A stretch of 64,000 nucleotides of DNA from Desulfobacter curvatus DSM 3379 (GTDB lineage Bacteria; Desulfobacterota; Desulfobacteria; Desulfobacterales; Desulfobacteraceae). The first letter of the stretch is position 1; each line of letters opens with the position of its first letter. Positions 63,018 to 64,000 of the stretch are shown here, in pieces. A program made the position numbers and the translations under genes. The notes beneath the pieces were generated by a model that saw only the letters and a program-made list of their open reading frames with translations, was not told where the DNA came from and ran no database searches. Location: the NCBI RefSeq assembly GCF_000373985.1, contig NZ_KB893068.1:1-64000 (forward strand). The letters are read 5' to 3'.

Positions 63018-63221
63018 ATGGAATGTAAGCAAGATAAAAATCTCGAACAGTGCAACTGCAGCTATGAGCCTTGCTCAAGAAAAGGTATATGCTGCGAATG
63101 TATCCGGTATCATATGAGGATGCGTCAACTTCCGGCCTGTGTATTTCCTGACAACGCCGAGCGAACCTATGATCGCAGTTATGAGCATTTTGCCCGCCTG
63201 GTCGGTGAGGGGAAGGTATAA
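63018..63221 (+). CDS. DUF6485-like cysteine-rich protein
   Basis: 67 residues with many cysteines: CNCSYEPCSRKGICCECIRYH (residues about 13-33), then LPACVFP. It looks like a small zinc or iron-sulfur binding domain. I match it to DUF6485 from memory; function unknown. It is the last gene of the thioesterase-HD run. Confidence 0.75.
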   Translation: MECKQDKNLEQCNCSYEPCSRKGICCECIRYHMRMRQLPACVFPDNAERTYDRSYEHFARLVGEGKV

Positions 63222-63651
63222 AACCAGGGAGCAGCGTAATTGAGCACCACGGTCACATGAGACCGGGGAAACCATCGCCGCCGATCAAAATAGAGGCCGG
63301 TGGTATAGCCGGCCTGTTTACTTGCCAGGGCGCTTCGTTTGATTGTGCGCCCTTTAATTTTGTCGATGTTCTTTCAGTAGAAATTCTTTGTACAACATGA
63401 TTGTCTCAAATCATCGAAACAGTTTCGTCTCAGTTAAAATTCAAGTATGTTCGACATAGATACAGATATCAAAAAATGATTTTCAATGCGTCGGCATCCA
63501 CTTGAAAATCCGGAAACATTCCGGTATGCTGACAACAAAATTCACAAAGATCTTCGGTATCAATTCAACACAACCTGAAAACTGGCATGTTACTTGCTCA
63601 ATGCCTTAAAGCAAGTTAATCAAGACAACTTTAAATTTTAAGGAGCAAGCA
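63222..63651. other. Intergenic region before cydA with a terminator-like hairpin
   Basis: No gene longer than 19 codons is supported. AGGCCGG (63294-63300) pairs with CCGGCCT (63309-63315) followed by GTTTAC, a weak terminator for the gene run to its left. A second short hairpin, GGTCACATGAGACC, lies at 63251-63264. The right half probably carries the cydAB promoter. Confidence 0.5.
63415..63427. promoter_or_regulatory. CGAAAC-A-GTTTCG palindrome, possible operator
   Basis: A perfect 13-base inverted repeat about 240 bases before the small frame at 63652 and 300 before cydA. It could be a redox- or oxygen-regulator site; no regulator can be named. Confidence 0.35.
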
Positions 63652-63711
63652 ATGGAAAATCAAATTTTAGATGCAATAACCGTTAAGATAACCTTTTTAT
63701 TCAACTTCTAA
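63652..63711 (+). CDS. Possible 19-residue peptide upstream of cydA
   Basis: AAGGAG lies six bases before an ATG opening MENQILDAITVKITFLFNF, ended by TAA. The cydA ribosome site GGAGG follows within four bases of the stop. A hydrophobic end and tight spacing allow a leader peptide or a small membrane subunit of the oxidase; coding needs proof, as chance frames of this size are common. Confidence 0.4.
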   Translation: MENQILDAITVKITFLFNF

Positions 63712-63724
63712 CCTGGAGGAATTT

Positions 63725-64000
63725 ATGGATCCGGTTTTTCTGTCCAGACTGCAGTTTGCAGCAGCAACCATGTTCCATTTTCTTTTTGTTCCATTGACCC
63801 TAGGTCTGTCCATTTTGATCGCATACATGGAGACCAAGTATGCCTGGTCAGGGGATAAAAATTATTTGAGGATGACCAAATTTTGGGGCAAGCTATTTTT
63901 AATTAATTTTGCCCTGGGCGTTGTCACCGGCATCACTCTGGAATTTCAATTCGGCACCAACTGGTCCCGGTACAGCGAGTATGTGGGGGATGTGTTTGGT
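63725..64000 (+). CDS. cydA: Cytochrome bd ubiquinol oxidase subunit I (partial)
   Basis: The first 92 residues of CydA, cut by the window edge. MDPVFLSRLQFAAATMFHFLFVPLT-type start, His18 (equivalent to the heme b ligand His19), and the second helix with GKLFLINFALGVVTGI and EFQFGTNWSRY, are diagnostic. Bd oxidase reduces oxygen to water with quinol, used in sulfate reducers for oxygen defence. The ribosome site is GGAGG. Confidence 0.93.
   Translation, partial: MDPVFLSRLQFAAATMFHFLFVPLTLGLSILIAYMETKYAWSGDKNYLRMTKFWGKLFLINFALGVVTGITLEFQFGTNWSRYSEYVGDVFG

Overview
The window looks like chromosomal DNA of a Gram-negative, respiring anaerobe, most likely a sulfate reducer of the Desulfobacteraceae (Desulfobacterota). 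The grounds are lipoprotein and outer-membrane machinery (lgt, lspA, TolC-type lipoprotein, TonB receptor), an EF-G of the spirochaete/delta type, small families I associate with Desulfobacterota (DUF6485-, DUF503- and COG2426-like proteins), a PEP-CTERM protein, and a cydA start at the right edge. The assignment is inferred from gene content and style; no rRNA or other marker settles it.

Layout. 1-3714: a decayed AAA-ATPase-like fragment, then the dTDP-rhamnose operon rmlACDB on the minus strand. 3982-7693 (minus): the most interesting block, a probable ribosomally made modified-peptide (RiPP) cassette: HPrK-like kinase, PqqD-like chaperone, SipW-like S26B peptidase, radical SAM/SPASM enzyme, a 47-residue precursor-like peptide, and a PEP-CTERM protein 35 bases downstream. 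8429-11904 (minus): an efflux operon in collapse. Only the outer-membrane lipoprotein is intact; adaptor, RND pump and sensor kinase survive as deletion-fused remnants. 12097-18437: nitroreductase, then a MarR regulator and an RND/MMPL exporter, LolA-like protein and beta-barrel protein, with matching inverted-repeat operators before marR and the exporter. 18505-21631: an unknown protein divergent from a TetR gene (with a large palindromic operator) that leads two methyltransferases and a GNAT enzyme. 21649-30625: housekeeping and mixed genes (DUF503, flavoprotein, queD, dnaJ, ubiE/menG, ppc, YjfB-like, phhB). 30959-35601: AraC regulator, membrane protein, methyltransferase and TonB receptor, a probable iron or siderophore uptake locus. 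35736-45377: tRNA-Leu(CAG), then ribF-def-fmt-rsmB-rpe-ACT and PFL/DUF711-MFS-radical SAM. 45524-53289 (minus): pyk, then ileS-lspA-lgt-holA, then rsmG. 53608-60315: EF-G, a RecA-like ATPase and two divergent Na+/H+ antiporters. 60685-64000: a DUF362 ferredoxin protein, a thioesterase/HD/DUF6485 run, and the start of cydA.

Scattered through the intergenic spaces is a dispersed element of about 100 bases with two hairpins: two tandem copies at 40931-41122, single copies near 8095, 12785 and 60332, and fragments near 30096 and 56538. It tends to sit against the 3' ends of genes and twice supplies the stop codon. No CRISPR array, intact insertion sequence, prophage or rRNA gene was seen.
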